Below are positions 52,054 to 61,563 of a stretch of DNA of 64,000 bases, piece after piece. Source of the stretch: Alphaproteobacteria bacterium (GTDB lineage Bacteria > Pseudomonadota > Alphaproteobacteria > Sphingomonadales > Sphingomonadaceae); the NCBI GenBank assembly GCA_030424845.1, contig JAUHWC010000001.1, forward strand, positions 434,001 through 498,000, in the 5' to 3' direction. Made by a program: the position numbers and the translations under genes. The stretch's first letter is position 1. Each line of letters starts with the position of its first letter. The notes beneath the pieces are model-generated. The model worked only from the letters and a program-made list of their open reading frames with translations. It searched no databases and had not been told where the DNA came from.

Positions 52054-52560
52054 TCAGAACTGCGCCATCTGCACGCCAACAAGATCCCAGCCGATCCCGT
52101 CACGCTCAAACACCATCACCGGACCGGATGATCCGTCTTCCCATGTGGACACACCGCGGAACCGGTTCAGGCTATCGCGTTCCACATCCCATTTCAGTTC
52201 CTGCCCGCGGAACCTGTCCGGCACAAAAGGCAGCGCGATGCCGCCCACGGTCACCACATTGGCAATCCCGCGCGGGGTCAGCGCATTTTCCACGGCACTT
52301 TCAGCAATCTCGCCCGCAATACCGCCGCCGATCTGCTCCAGCACACCGCCATCCTGCGTGCGCTCGGCAATTTCTGCGGTGATCTGGCTGCTCGCTTCTG
52401 CCTGCAAGCGATCGAAATCGATCCGCTCGTCCAGCGCGGCAAGATCACCCGCCTGCGCAGCATCGACAATCCCCTTCATCGCGAGCCACGGCGAAGCGAA
52501 AAACCAGCCGCCGGTGACCGCAGCGACGAACAGGATCAGGAGCACGAGCTTCTTCATCAA
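52054..52560 (-). CDS. DUF2939 domain-containing protein
   Basis: 168 residues. An N-terminal transmembrane helix ([28 protein letters not shown]) anchors a periplasmic domain, with [28 protein letters not shown] as the DUF2939 signature. The C-terminal part is beta-rich. Function unknown; the N-terminal repeat is shared by secreted and membrane proteins of many proteobacteria. Its start overlaps the cobT stop by four bases, so it is the second gene of that operon. Confidence 0.85.
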   Translation of the reverse strand: MMKKLVLLILFVAAVTGGWFFASPWLAMKGIVDAAQAGDLAALDERIDFDRLQAEASSQITAEIAERTQDGGVLEQIGGGIAGEIAESAVENALTPRGIANVVTVGGIALPFVPDRFRGQELKWDVERDSLNRFRGVSTWEDGSSGPVMVFERDGIGWDLVGVQMAQF

Positions 52561-54377
52561 TCCACCTCGAACAGATCCGCCAGCTGCTCGATAATCGTGC
52601 CGCCGAGTTGTTCGGCGTCCATGATAGTCACGGCGCGCTTGTAATAGCGGGTCACGTCATGGCCGATGCCGATGGCGACGAGCTGGACCGGGCTTTGTTT
52701 CTCAATCCATTCGATCACCTTCCTCAGGTGCGTTTCGAGATAGCCGGCATTGTTCACGCTGAGCGTTGAATCGTCGACCGGCGCGCCATCCGAAATCACC
52801 ATCATGATGCGGCGATCTTCAGGGCGTGCCAGCAAGCGGTCATGCGCCCAGAGCAGCGCCTCACCGTCGATGTTCTCCTTCAGCAGCCCTTCGCGCATCA
52901 TCAGGCCGAGGTTGCGGCGCGCGCGGCGCATCGGCTCGTCGGCCTTCTTGTAGATGATGTGGCGCAAGTCGTTGAGGCGGCCGGGGTTCTGCGGCTTGCC
53001 GTCTGCCAGCCAGCGCTCGCGGCTTTGCCCGCCCTTCCACGCGCGGGTGGTGAAGCCGAGGATTTCCACCTTCACCCCGCAACGTTCCAGCGTGCGGGCA
53101 AGGATATCCGCGCTGATCGCGGCGATGGAGATCGGACGCCCCCGCATGGAGCCGGAATTGTCGATCAGCAGGGTGACGACGGTATCCTTGAACTCCTGGT
53201 CCTGCTCCACCTTGTAGGATAGCGAATGGCCGGGGCTGACGACCACGCGGGCCAGCCGCGCAGCATCGAGCAGGCCTTCTTCCTGGTCGAAATCCCAGCT
53301 GCGGTTCTGCTGTGCCATAAGGCGGCGCTGCAAGCGGTTGGCGAGGCGCGTGACGACACCCGCGAGGCCTGCCAGCTGGCTGTCCAGATAGGCGCGCAGC
53401 CGGTCCAGCTCCTCGTAATCGCACAAGTCCTGCGCTTCGACCACTTCGTCAAAAGCGGTGGTGAAGACCTTGTAATCGAAGGATTCGGGCAGGTCCGTCC
53501 ACGGGCGATTGGGGCGCACGGGCATCATGCCCTCTTCCCCGTCCTCGCCGGGCTCGCCCTCGGTCATCTCCGTTTCTTGTTCGACTTCCTGCGTCTCTTC
53601 GGATTCGCCCTCGCCCTCGGACTGTTCGCCGGGGACCTGCTGCTGCTGGCTGTCCGCATCGAGCTGGTCGTCATCGCCGTCCTGCTCGTTCTCGTCGGCA
53701 CCGTCATCATCGATGCCTTCATCGTCCTCGCCATCCTCGTCCACCTCTTCCTGGCGGACGAGTTCGAGGTGACGCAGCATGTCCATCGCCTGCGACTGGA
53801 AGGCCTTCTGGTCATCGATGGAAAGCGCCAGCCGCTCGAAATCCTCGTGCACGGCTTCCTCGATCCACTCGCGCACCATGTCGACGCCGGCTTCCGCATT
53901 GGCGGGGATCGGCTGGCCGGTCAGCTTTTCGCGCAGCAGCAGGGCCAGCGCGGTCTGGATCGGCACATCATCGCGCGTGCTGGCCCGGGTGATCGGGTCC
54001 GCCGCCAGCCGCATCGCCTGCGCAGAACCCAGGTTGCGGCGCATGCCGGTGTAATTGTTGGAGCCGAGCGCCTCGTACCGCACCTGCTCGACCGCGTCAT
54101 AGCAAGCGCGGGCCTCGGGCTCGACAGGTGCATTGCGGTTATGGAGGGCGGCGTTGTGGTGCCGCATCTTGAGCGCGAAACTGTCCGCAAAACCGCGCGC
54201 CTGCATCGCCTGGTCCGGTGGCAGGTTGCGGCCCGGCATGGGCACGCGGAGCGCCTTGCCCTGCACGTTCGGGGTCTCGGCAGTCCACGAAACCTCGGCC
54301 TCCGGTTCCTTGCCGATGGCACGGGCAGCGCCGGTCAGCGCCAGTTTGAAGCGATCAAGTGGGGATTCGTTGGCCAC
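52557..54377 (-). CDS. cobT: Cobaltochelatase subunit CobT
   Basis: 606 residues. The C-terminal von Willebrand A domain has the MIDAS motif [10 protein letters not shown]. The middle contains a long acidic stretch ([33 protein letters not shown]), a typical feature of CobT. With CobS (AAA+) and CobN it inserts cobalt into hydrogenobyrinic acid diamide in aerobic B12 synthesis. Neither cobS nor cobN is in the window. Key residues are intact. A DUF4197 gene is 52 bp upstream on the same strand. Confidence 0.95.
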   Translation of the reverse strand: MANESPLDRFKLALTGAARAIGKEPEAEVSWTAETPNVQGKALRVPMPGRNLPPDQAMQARGFADSFALKMRHHNAALHNRNAPVEPEARACYDAVEQVRYEALGSNNYTGMRRNLGSAQAMRLAADPITRASTRDDVPIQTALALLLREKLTGQPIPANAEAGVDMVREWIEEAVHEDFERLALSIDDQKAFQSQAMDMLRHLELVRQEEVDEDGEDDEGIDDDGADENEQDGDDDQLDADSQQQQVPGEQSEGEGESEETQEVEQETEMTEGEPGEDGEEGMMPVRPNRPWTDLPESFDYKVFTTAFDEVVEAQDLCDYEELDRLRAYLDSQLAGLAGVVTRLANRLQRRLMAQQNRSWDFDQEEGLLDAARLARVVVSPGHSLSYKVEQDQEFKDTVVTLLIDNSGSMRGRPISIAAISADILARTLERCGVKVEILGFTTRAWKGGQSRERWLADGKPQNPGRLNDLRHIIYKKADEPMRRARRNLGLMMREGLLKENIDGEALLWAHDRLLARPEDRRIMMVISDGAPVDDSTLSVNNAGYLETHLRKVIEWIEKQSPVQLVAIGIGHDVTRYYKRAVTIMDAEQLGGTIIEQLADLFEVD

Positions 54378-54429
54378 GGTGTCGCTATAGGTCGCACAAC
54401 GCGGCTGGGAAACCCCGCCCTTTCAGCCG

Positions 54430-55122
54430 TTACAGGTAGCTTGCGCCGCCGAACACGCCGATCAGCAGCGGATCATTGGTGGATTGCGGATTGGCCCGGA
54501 TCGCGGCTTCCTCCACCCCGATTTCCTGCCAGATGACGTTATTCACGCGCGTGGACAGCGTGCTGCTGACCCTGGCGACGTCCACCCCGGTCAGTTCGTT
54601 CAGGATCTGCGCCACCAGCGGTTCCTGCGCCACGCGCATGGCATCGCCCACTTCGGGCACCATCGCTTCCACCAGGGCATTGCCCATTTCGCCGCGCAGG
54701 AAGCCGGTGGCCGCAGTCGGCCCGCCGTTGACCAGCGCCACGGCATTCTCGATGCCGATCACACGCACGGCATCCGCCACCAGCGGTGCCGCCCTTCGCG
54801 AGCCGCGTTCGGCAATATCGATGAAGGCCCGGTCCAGCCGGCTCTTCAACAGGCTGGAGGTGAGGATGGAGGCAAGCACGCCGCCTCTGCTGCCGAAGAT
54901 ATTGTCGAGGCCGAGCAGTTCCACGCCCTCGTCCCAATAGCCGCCATCGGCCGTCAGGCGGGCAAAGGCGCGGCTGGAGGAAAGGAACAGCAAATGGCGG
55001 ATCGCATCGACCAGGCTGAAACCGCCAAAGCTGGAACAACCCGGCAAGGCCAGCGCGCTCGCGCCCAGCATTCCTGCCAGCACCCCGCGGCGGCTGGCGG
55101 CAGTCTTTTCAATCATTGTCAT
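54430..55122 (-). CDS. DUF4197 domain-containing exported protein
   Basis: The ATG at 55122 (MTMIEKTAASRRGVLAG) gives 230 residues; the track extension to 55209 has no support. The N-terminus carries a Tat-like SRRGVLAGMLGASALALPGC with a lipobox-type LPGC, so the mature protein may be a lipoprotein. The DUF4197 domain covers the rest (GLDNIFGSRGGVLASILTSSLLKSRLDRAFIDIAERGSR ... TTLSTRVNNVIW-like end). Function unknown. It is divergent from priA with 58 bp between starts. Confidence 0.9.
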   Translation of the reverse strand: MTMIEKTAASRRGVLAGMLGASALALPGCSSFGGFSLVDAIRHLLFLSSSRAFARLTADGGYWDEGVELLGLDNIFGSRGGVLASILTSSLLKSRLDRAFIDIAERGSRRAAPLVADAVRVIGIENAVALVNGGPTAATGFLRGEMGNALVEAMVPEVGDAMRVAQEPLVAQILNELTGVDVARVSSTLSTRVNNVIWQEIGVEEAAIRANPQSTNDPLLIGVFGGASYL

Positions 55123-55180
55123 CGCATATCTCCTCTCCGGCGCTTGCGGGCCTTGCCCTTCATTCCCCATATCGGGGCTG

Positions 55181-57358
55181 ATGAAACGCGCCCGCCTCCT
55201 TGTCTTCAACGCCGCCCTCAGAACGCTAGATTACCGCGTTCCGGACGGTATGGAAGTGCAACAAGGCAGCGTGGTGGTCGCACCGCTGGGTCCACGTCAA
55301 GTCATTGGTATAGTGTGGGATCCTGAACGGTTGCCGACTGACGAGGTGCCGGAGAGCAAGCTGCGCCCGCTGATCGGCGTGCTGCCGGTGCCGCCGCTGA
55401 AACCGGAACTGATGCGGCTGATAGAATGGACGGCCGATTATTATTGCGCCAGCATGGTCTCGGTCGCCCGCATGGTGCTGTCCAGCGGCGGGGCGCTGAA
55501 GGGCCCCGCCACCATGACCGAATATCGCCTGTCCGGCGGCATGCCCGAGCGCATGACCCCTCAGCGCGAAGCCGCGATCGAGGCGCTGGATGGCGAACAG
55601 GCGACCATCCGCGAACTGGCGGGCATCGCGGGCGTTTCCGAAGGCGTGCTGCGCGGGCTGGTGAACCAGGGCGTGCTGGAGCCGGTGGAGGTCGATTGCG
55701 ACCGCCCCTACCCCCGCGCCAGGGCCGATTTCGACCAACCCGAACTGAGCAGGGAGCAGCGCGAAGTGGCAGACCGGCTGGTGGAGGCCGTGAAAGCCCA
55801 CGGCTTTGCCCCCTTCCTGCTCGACGGGGTGACCGGATCAGGCAAGACCGAAACCTATTTCGAGGCCATCGCCGCAGCTATTGCCGAAGACCGGCAAGTG
55901 CTCGTCCTGCTGCCGGAAATCGCGCTGACAGAGGCCTTCCTCAAGCGTTTCGAGACGCGCTTCGGCACGCCGCCGGTCCTGTGGCACTCATCGCTCAAGG
56001 CCACCGAGCGTCGCCGTGCATGGCGCGCCATCGCCAGCGGCCCGAAAGACGGTGGGGCGCAGGTGGTTGTCGGCGCGCGCTCCGCCTTGTTTCTGCCCTA
56101 TGACCGGCTCGGCCTGATCGTCGTCGATGAAGCGCACGAGATCAGCTTCAAGCAGGATGATGGCGTGCGCTACAACGCCCGCGATATTGCCGTGATGCGC
56201 GCCAGGTTCGAGAAGTTCCCCGTCGTCCTTGCCAGCGCCACGCCTGCGCTGGAAAGCCTGACCATGGCGGACCAGGGCGTATACGAGAAGCTGGTGCTTC
56301 CCAGCCGCTTCGGCGGTGCGCAACTGCCCGATATCTCCACCGTGGACCTCACGAAAGAAGTGCCGCCGCGCCAGCACTGGATCGCGCCGCCCCTGGTGGC
56401 GGCATTGAAGGACCGGCTGGAAAAGGGCGAGCAGTCGCTGCTGTTCCTCAATCGCCGAGGCTATGCCCCGCTGACCTTGTGTCGCAATTGCGGTCACCGG
56501 TTCAAATGCCCCAATTGCAGCGCATGGCTGGTGGAACACCGCTTGTCGCAGCGGCTCGCCTGCCACCATTGCGGGCTGGAAACATCCCCGCCCGATGCCT
56601 GCCCGGAATGCGGCGAGGCCGATTGCCTCGTTGCCTGCGGACCCGGGGTGGAGCGCATTGCGGACGAGGTGGCCCAGATCCTGCCCGAAGCGCGCGTGGC
56701 CATCGCCACGTCCGACACGCTCAATTCGCCCGAGAAAGCCGCCGAGTTCATCGCCATGGCCGAAGCAGGCGCGATTGACGTGATCGTGGGCACGCAGCTC
56801 GTCACCAAGGGCTTCCACTTCCCCGAACTGACGCTGGTCGGCGTGATCGACGCGGACCTTGGCCTTGAAGGCGGGGACTTGCGCGCTGCCGAGCGCACGT
56901 ACCAGCAGGTGGCGCAAGTGGCGGGCCGCGCCGGTCGCGGCGCCAAGCCCGGCGAAGTGCTGATCCAGACGCGCCACCCGCAAGCGCCGGTGATCGCCGC
57001 GCTCGCCAATGGTGATCGCGATGCCTTCTATGAAGCCGAGACCGCAGCGCGCCGCGATGCCGGAGCCCCGCCCTTTGGCCGCTGGGCCGCGATCATCATC
57101 TCCAGCGAAGATGACCGCGAAGCACGCGAGGCTGCCAACCGCATCGGCGCTGCCCGCCCCAACCTCGACGATGTGATGATCCTTGGTCCGGCCTCTGCCC
57201 CCATGGCGCTGCTGCGGGGCCGCTATCGCTATCGCCTGCTGATCAACGCCAGGCGCAGCGCCAATGTGCAGGACGTGATCCGCCAGTGGCTCGGCGCGCT
57301 GGATTTCCCGCCCGGCGTGCGCGTCAGCGTGGACATTGATCCATATAGTTTCGTGTGA
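55181..57358 (+). CDS. priA: Primosomal protein N' (replication restart helicase PriA)
   Basis: 725 residues. The N-terminal 3'-DNA-binding domain is followed by the SF2 helicase core: Walker A LLDGVTGSGKTETYFEA, Walker B VVDEAHEISF, motif VI QVAGRAGRGAKPG. The zinc-binding region has eight cysteines (CRNCGHRFKCPNCSAWL...CHHCGLETSPPDACPECG). It remodels stalled forks and loads DnaB with other primosome proteins. All motifs are intact and length is normal. Confidence 0.98.
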   Translation: MKRARLLVFNAALRTLDYRVPDGMEVQQGSVVVAPLGPRQVIGIVWDPERLPTDEVPESKLRPLIGVLPVPPLKPELMRLIEWTADYYCASMVSVARMVLSSGGALKGPATMTEYRLSGGMPERMTPQREAAIEALDGEQATIRELAGIAGVSEGVLRGLVNQGVLEPVEVDCDRPYPRARADFDQPELSREQREVADRLVEAVKAHGFAPFLLDGVTGSGKTETYFEAIAAAIAEDRQVLVLLPEIALTEAFLKRFETRFGTPPVLWHSSLKATERRRAWRAIASGPKDGGAQVVVGARSALFLPYDRLGLIVVDEAHEISFKQDDGVRYNARDIAVMRARFEKFPVVLASATPALESLTMADQGVYEKLVLPSRFGGAQLPDISTVDLTKEVPPRQHWIAPPLVAALKDRLEKGEQSLLFLNRRGYAPLTLCRNCGHRFKCPNCSAWLVEHRLSQRLACHHCGLETSPPDACPECGEADCLVACGPGVERIADEVAQILPEARVAIATSDTLNSPEKAAEFIAMAEAGAIDVIVGTQLVTKGFHFPELTLVGVIDADLGLEGGDLRAAERTYQQVAQVAGRAGRGAKPGEVLIQTRHPQAPVIAALANGDRDAFYEAETAARRDAGAPPFGRWAAIIISSEDDREAREAANRIGAARPNLDDVMILGPASAPMALLRGRYRYRLLINARRSANVQDVIRQWLGALDFPPGVRVSVDIDPYSFV

Positions 57359-57385
57359 CGCCTGCCCGCTAAGCAGCGGACAACC

Positions 57386-58942
57386 ATGGCCAGACCTGTC
57401 CTCGTACCCATCCTCGGCGACCAGCTGACCCGCACCCTCGCCAGCCTGCGCGGTCAGGCCAAGGAGGATACGGTCATCCTCATGATGGAGGTGTGGGACG
57501 AGGCGACATATGTGCGCCACCACAAGCAGAAGATCGCGCTGGTCTTTTCCGCCATGCGCCACTTTGCAGCAGAATTGCGCGATGCCGGGTGGCAGGTCGA
57601 CTACGTCAGGCTCGACGAACCGGACAATTCGGGCAGTTTCACCGGCGAAGTCGCCCGCGCCATCGAGCGGCACGATCCGCGCGAAATCCGCGTGGTCGAG
57701 GCGGGCGAATTTCGCGTGGCGCAGGCCATCGGGGAATGGCCGGACAAGTTTGCCTGCCCGGTCGAAGTGCTGCCCGATGACCGCTTCATCGCCAGCATTG
57801 CCGAATTTCGCGACTGGGCCAGGGACCGCAAGGCGCTGCGCATGGAGCATTTTTATCGCGAGATGCGTCGCAAGACGGGCCTCCTGATGGACGACGATGA
57901 ACCCGAAGGCGGCAAGTGGAACTACGACCACGACAACCGCGAACCGCCCGGGAAGGGATTGTTTGCCCCGTCACGCCCGCTGTTCGCGCCTGACGAGATC
58001 ACCTGCGAAGTGATCGGATTGGTGCAGGATCGTTTCGGTGACCATTTCGGCAATCTTGCAAGCTTCCACTGGCCGGTCACCCGCGATCAGGCGGAAGAGG
58101 CCGCGGATGCCTTCTTCTCCGAGCGGCTGCCCGATTTCGGCAAGTACCAGGACGCGATGGTATGCGGCGAGGACGACCTGTTCCACTCCATGCTCTCGAC
58201 CAGCATCAACCTCGGCCTGCTCGATCCGCTCGATCTGTGCCGGCGTGCCGAAGAGGAATACCGCAAGGGCAAGGCTCCTCTGAACAGCGTGGAAGGTTTC
58301 ATCCGCCAGATCATCGGCTGGCGCGAATATGTCCGCGGCTTCTACTGGCATTTCATGCCGGGGCTGGAGGAAGCGAACGAACTGAATGCCACGCGTGACC
58401 TGCCCGAATTCTACTGGACCGGTGAAACCGACATGCGCTGCCTTGCCGATTGCGTGCGTTCGACGCGGGACAACGCCCATGCCCACCACATCCAGCGGCT
58501 GATGGTGCTGGGCAATTTCGCGCTGGTCGCGGGGATCGCGCCGCGCCAGGTGCAGGACTGGTTCCTGGTGGTCTATGCCGATGCCTATGATTGGGTCGAA
58601 CTGCCAAATGTTGCCGCGATGGCGCTCTATGCCGATGGCGGAAGGCTCGCCTCCAAGCCCTATGCGGCGAGCGGCAACTACATCAACAAGATGTCCGACT
58701 ATTGCGGCCAGTGCCGCTATTCCCCATCCCGCAAGACCGGCGAAGATGCCTGCCCCTTCAACCCGCTCTACTGGCATTTCATGCACCGCAATCGCGATCG
58801 GCTGGAGGCCAATCACCGTATCGGCAGGATCTACTCGACATGGGACCGGATGGACGAACACAAACGGGCCGAATATCTCGACAGCGCGGAAAAATTCCTT
58901 TCTTCTCTGGAGCCTGCAAACAAGCGTTGGGCGCGCAAATGA
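57386..58942 (+). CDS. FeS-BCP cryptochrome/photolyase family protein
   Basis: 518 residues. The N-terminal domain (RPVLVPILGDQLTRTLASLRG) and C-terminal FAD domain fit the prokaryotic FeS-photolyase group. The [4Fe-4S] cysteines are visible: one in MRCLADCVRS and the triad CGQC-x12-C (DYCGQCRYSPSRKTGEDACPF). Such enzymes (PhrB) repair (6-4) photoproducts using light, FAD and a ribolumazine antenna. A repair role is expected, not shown. It follows priA by 27 bp and could share its transcript. Confidence 0.93.
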   Translation: MARPVLVPILGDQLTRTLASLRGQAKEDTVILMMEVWDEATYVRHHKQKIALVFSAMRHFAAELRDAGWQVDYVRLDEPDNSGSFTGEVARAIERHDPREIRVVEAGEFRVAQAIGEWPDKFACPVEVLPDDRFIASIAEFRDWARDRKALRMEHFYREMRRKTGLLMDDDEPEGGKWNYDHDNREPPGKGLFAPSRPLFAPDEITCEVIGLVQDRFGDHFGNLASFHWPVTRDQAEEAADAFFSERLPDFGKYQDAMVCGEDDLFHSMLSTSINLGLLDPLDLCRRAEEEYRKGKAPLNSVEGFIRQIIGWREYVRGFYWHFMPGLEEANELNATRDLPEFYWTGETDMRCLADCVRSTRDNAHAHHIQRLMVLGNFALVAGIAPRQVQDWFLVVYADAYDWVELPNVAAMALYADGGRLASKPYAASGNYINKMSDYCGQCRYSPSRKTGEDACPFNPLYWHFMHRNRDRLEANHRIGRIYSTWDRMDEHKRAEYLDSAEKFLSSLEPANKRWARK

Positions 58943-58978
58943 GTAATTTCCTTTGAAATTACCTGTTCAGTTACTCAT
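58939..58978. other. Two mutually exclusive hairpins after the photolyase gene
   Basis: The inner hairpin GTAATTTC-CTTT-GAAATTAC (58943-58962) has a perfect 8-bp stem. The outer one pairs ATGAGTAA (58939-58946) with TTACTCAT (58971-58978), also perfect over 8 bp. They share GTAA and cannot both form fully. The region is AT-rich in an otherwise GC-rich window and includes the photolyase stop codon. Confidence 0.6.
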
Positions 58979-59031
58979 GACTATGGCTAACATCGCCAAT
59001 CCGAATCGCATCGAACCGGGGACTCTTATTC

Positions 59032-60633
59032 ATGCGTAGACTGCTTGCGGCTGTTGCCGTGTCGTGCCTTGCCGCACTTGGCCTTGCCTCGCCGGCCGCC
59101 GCTCGTGACTGGTACGTGGCCGAAACCAACAACTTCATCGTCAAGTCCGAGGATGATGAGGAAGGCACCCGCCAGTTCGCCATCGAACTGGAACGCTTCG
59201 ACATGGCCCTTCGCACCCTGCAGAACCTGCCGATCGGCGAAGACCAGCCCACCCGCGCCACCAAGCTGACCGTTTACCGCTTCGGGGACGTCAGCGACAT
59301 CGGCCGCATGGCGGGGGCCAACGGCGTGGCCGGCTTCTATATCCCCCGTGCCGGCGATTCCGTCGCCTTCACTCCTGCGCGCGAACAGCGTCGCCGGTCG
59401 ATGTCCGTAACCAACCCCGAGCGCCGTCGTCGGGAACTGCAGCGGCTCGATGCCGTCAGCGTGTTGCAGCACGAATATGTCCACTATTTCATGATGCAGC
59501 ATTTCCCGGCTGCCTATCCGGCCTGGTATGTCGAAGGCTATGCCGAGCTTCTCGCCACGATCCGTTTCAACGAAGACGGTTCTTTCCACGTGGGCGATCC
59601 GCCGCAGTATCGTGCCTACCAGATCTTCCAGATGCGCCAGTTCCCGCTGGAGGACATGCTGGATGCCGAACACAAGCTGGGCGCGCGCGAGGCCTACCAG
59701 TTCTACGGCACCGGCTGGCTGCTGGCGCATTACCTCAACTTCAACCGTTACGAGGAACTAAACGAGTACCTCACCGCCATCGGCCAGGGCGAGGACAGCC
59801 TGGAAGCCGCGCGGCGGATTTTCGGCGACCTCGATGCAATCGACCGCGAACTGCTCAGCTATCGCAGCGGCAACTTCCCCGGCTACAGCGTCCGGCCCGA
59901 AGGCTATGTCGAACCGACCGTCTCCCTGCGCGCCATGACCGACATCGAAGAGGCGCTGATCCAGGAGGAAATGCGCTTGCGTCGCGGGGTGGACAAGGAT
60001 GAAGCGGCAAGCATCGCATCCAAGATCCGCAGCACCATGGGCAGCTCTTCAAGCGACCTTTATGCACTGAACCTGCTGACCCGCGCGGAATACAATGCCG
60101 AGAATTACGAGGCCGCAGAAGCGGCCGCCCGGCGCGTGCTGGAGATCGATCAGGATTCCTTCGAAGGCAATCTCATGATGAGCTTTGTCGCCATCGAGCG
60201 GATCGAGGATGATCCCAACTGGGCCGAAACGGCGCGCGAGTATGCGCTCAAGGCGGCTTCGCTCGACCTCGATGATCCGCGCGCGCGCGTCGCCTATTAC
60301 TACTCCTTTCTCAAAGAGCGGCAGGAGCCGACGGAGAACGCGATCATCGCGCTCGAGGGCGCTTACGATCACGCCGGCTCCGATCCCGCCTACCGCATTT
60401 TCCTGGCGCGCCAGCTGATCGCCGAGAATTCGCTGGATACGGCAGAAACCGTCCTGCTCCCCATCGCGTTCCGCGGCCACAACCAGGGCGATGACGAGGA
60501 GGATGCAGACGAGGAAGACAACAACGATCCGCCTTCGCTCGACGATATCCTCGATGCCATCAAGGCGGATGATCGCGACCTTGCCCTGTCCCAGATGGAC
60601 GAGCTGATCCATTGGGAACCGGAAGAAGAGTAA
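59032..60633 (+). CDS. Exported gluzincin-like metalloprotease with TPR-like C-terminus
   Basis: 533 residues with signal peptide LLAAVAVSCLAALGLASPAAA. The active-site motif is H147-E148-YV-H151 (LQHEYVHYFM), and E168 in WYVEGYAELLA is in the position of the third zinc ligand in gluzincins, as in DUF1570-type proteins. Residues about 330-480 contain helical pairs resembling TPR (NLLTRAEYNAENYEAAEAAARRVLEID). The C-terminus is acidic (DDEEDADEEDNNDPP). It is probably a periplasmic peptidase or peptidase-like assembly protein. Substrate unknown. Confidence 0.85.
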   Translation: MRRLLAAVAVSCLAALGLASPAAARDWYVAETNNFIVKSEDDEEGTRQFAIELERFDMALRTLQNLPIGEDQPTRATKLTVYRFGDVSDIGRMAGANGVAGFYIPRAGDSVAFTPAREQRRRSMSVTNPERRRRELQRLDAVSVLQHEYVHYFMMQHFPAAYPAWYVEGYAELLATIRFNEDGSFHVGDPPQYRAYQIFQMRQFPLEDMLDAEHKLGAREAYQFYGTGWLLAHYLNFNRYEELNEYLTAIGQGEDSLEAARRIFGDLDAIDRELLSYRSGNFPGYSVRPEGYVEPTVSLRAMTDIEEALIQEEMRLRRGVDKDEAASIASKIRSTMGSSSSDLYALNLLTRAEYNAENYEAAEAAARRVLEIDQDSFEGNLMMSFVAIERIEDDPNWAETAREYALKAASLDLDDPRARVAYYYSFLKERQEPTENAIIALEGAYDHAGSDPAYRIFLARQLIAENSLDTAETVLLPIAFRGHNQGDDEEDADEEDNNDPPSLDDILDAIKADDRDLALSQMDELIHWEPEEE

Positions 60634-60657
60634 CCTTCCACCGATTGCGCGGCGGGA

Positions 60658-61512
60658 TCAGCCTTCGCCGGCTTCCCGCCGCAGCAAGGCACGCTTGATA
60701 GCCTCGCCATAGGCATAGCCGCCCAGCGATCCATCCGCCGCGATCACGCGGTGGCACGGCACCAGCACGGCAACCGGGTTGGCCCCGTTCACCCCGCCCA
60801 CCGCGCGGCTGGCTTTCGGATTGCCCACCGCTGCGGCAATCTCGGCGTAGGAGCGGGTCTCGCCCCTCGGGATGGCGCGCAGCTGCGCCCACACCCGCCG
60901 CTGGAACGCGGTTCCGCCGGTATCGAGCGGCACATCGCCAGATGCGCCATGGCCTTCGACCTGCCTCAGGACCCGCTCCAGCAAGCCGTCGGGCAAGCCG
61001 CCTTCGACCAGCTCTGCTGCGGGAAAATGGTCGCGCAGGTCAGCCTCGCCCTCGTTGAAGGACAAGCGGCACACACCCTTGTCGGTCGCCGCCAGCAACA
61101 TCGGCCCGAGCGAGGTTTCCACCACCCGCCAACCGATCCGCACGCCCGCACCGCCCTTGCGCCAGGCGGAAGGGCTCATGCCCAACCGCTCGCGCATGGC
61201 CGCATAGAAGCGCGCCGGGCTCTCGTAACCGGCATCATATATGGCATCGGTCACCCGCCCGCCCTGTTCGAGCGCGCGCACTGCGCGTTCCTCGCGCAGG
61301 GCGCGGGCAAACGCGGCAGGAGAAAGGCCCGTCACCTGCTTGAAGGCGCGCTGCAGGTGCCCCGGCGACTTGCCCACTCTGGCTGCGAGCTGCTCAAGGG
61401 AAGGCGCCTTGCCTTCATCGTCGAGCATATGCGCAACATGCCAGACCGTCTGCTCCTTGGCGCTCGCTGTCTCGGGAATCGTCATGGCCCGCGATGATAA
61501 GCGGAAAGTCAT
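60658..61512 (-). CDS. Ada-like protein: AraC-type HTH plus O6-alkylguanine-DNA methyltransferase
   Basis: 284 residues from ATG 61512 (GAGAAG lies 6 bases upstream); ATG 61485 is an alternative. Residues about 20-110 are an AraC-type HTH (SLEQLAARVGKSPGHLQRAFKQVTGLSPAAFARA...GYESPARFYAAMRERLGMSPSAW). The C-terminal half is a methyltransferase with the active-site PCHRV and GYAYG motifs. It lacks the N-terminal Cys4 zinc domain with which Ada senses methylphosphotriesters, so it can repair O6-methylguanine but should not be the classical methylation sensor. Cytoplasmic, single gene, divergent from the protease gene. Confidence 0.93.
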   Translation of the reverse strand: MTFRLSSRAMTIPETASAKEQTVWHVAHMLDDEGKAPSLEQLAARVGKSPGHLQRAFKQVTGLSPAAFARALREERAVRALEQGGRVTDAIYDAGYESPARFYAAMRERLGMSPSAWRKGGAGVRIGWRVVETSLGPMLLAATDKGVCRLSFNEGEADLRDHFPAAELVEGGLPDGLLERVLRQVEGHGASGDVPLDTGGTAFQRRVWAQLRAIPRGETRSYAEIAAAVGNPKASRAVGGVNGANPVAVLVPCHRVIAADGSLGGYAYGEAIKRALLRREAGEG

Positions 61513-61563
61513 GGATTACTTCTCGAATCTTGCTTTGGCGCGCGCGCCCTGAAATGAGGGAGC

